Shown here: one piece after another, positions 5,619 through 5,648 of the stretch
Numbering within the stretch: position 1 is the stretch's first letter
Layout: the number at the start of each line of letters is the position of its first letter
NCBI GenBank assembly: GCA_937138275.1
Contig: CAKZOY010000073.1
Coordinates: 1-5,648, forward strand
Direction of reading: 5' to 3'
DNA: 5,648 nt
Source: an uncultured Chloroflexota bacterium
GTDB taxonomy: Bacteria > Chloroflexota > Anaerolineae > B4-G1 > DUEL01
The notes under the pieces: generated by a model
The model's input: the letters and a program-made list of their open reading frames with translations, nothing else
Told to the model about the DNA's origin: nothing
The model's database searches: none
Position numbers and translations under genes: made by a program

Positions 5619-5648
5619 TCTCTGTCCCCCCTCTCCCCCGCCCGTCAG

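Noticed and set aside
5172..5648. CRISPR array or small gene in the gene-free tail
   Set aside because: The repeats are palindromes of different sequence at irregular spacing, with no regular repeat-spacer pattern. The only short frames are shadows without SD or domain.

Overview
The window is a high-GC bacterial segment, judged by eye. It most resembles Chloroflexota (Anaerolineae-like). This is inferred from the membrane-anchored PD40-propeller protein with a Pro/Thr linker, the style of its GH-A glycosidase domain, and the many short palindromic intergenic repeats. There is no rRNA or marker gene, so the assignment is tentative. No transposase, CRISPR array, tRNA or phage gene is visible.

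Layout: bases 1-145 are a gene-free leader. It starts with a 43-base repeat that recurs inverted at 5431-5473, followed by a hairpin and short tandem repeats. Four genes on the + strand follow. (1) 146-2998 encodes a 950-aa membrane-anchored protein with a TolB-like PD40 propeller, a degenerate peptidase M15-like domain and a GH-A (GH39/GH5-like) barrel. (2) 3009-3653 encodes an NfeD-type membrane protein without the ClpP-like protease half. (3) 3815-4705 encodes a slipin (SPFH/band 7). (4) 4743-5171 encodes a thioredoxin-like lipoprotein with a CPHC motif; its 5' end looks frame-disrupted. A strong hairpin at 5194-5228 closes the cluster. The last ~480 bases hold no gene but several palindromes.

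How the genes fit together: all four products are predicted to sit in or on the cytoplasmic membrane. NfeD and slipin are a well-known partnership linked to membrane microdomains. The first and last genes would act outside the membrane: a tethered glycosidase-like protein containing eight cysteines, and a lipoprotein thiol oxidoreductase. An envelope or polysaccharide maintenance cluster is a reasonable inference, but the substrate cannot be read from sequence.

The points most worth checking are the degenerate M15-like domain inside a propeller-glycosidase fusion, the lipoprotein's start region (a well-placed SD and ATG out of frame across a 7-base repeat tract), and the inverted repeat with a conserved hairpin at both ends of the cluster.
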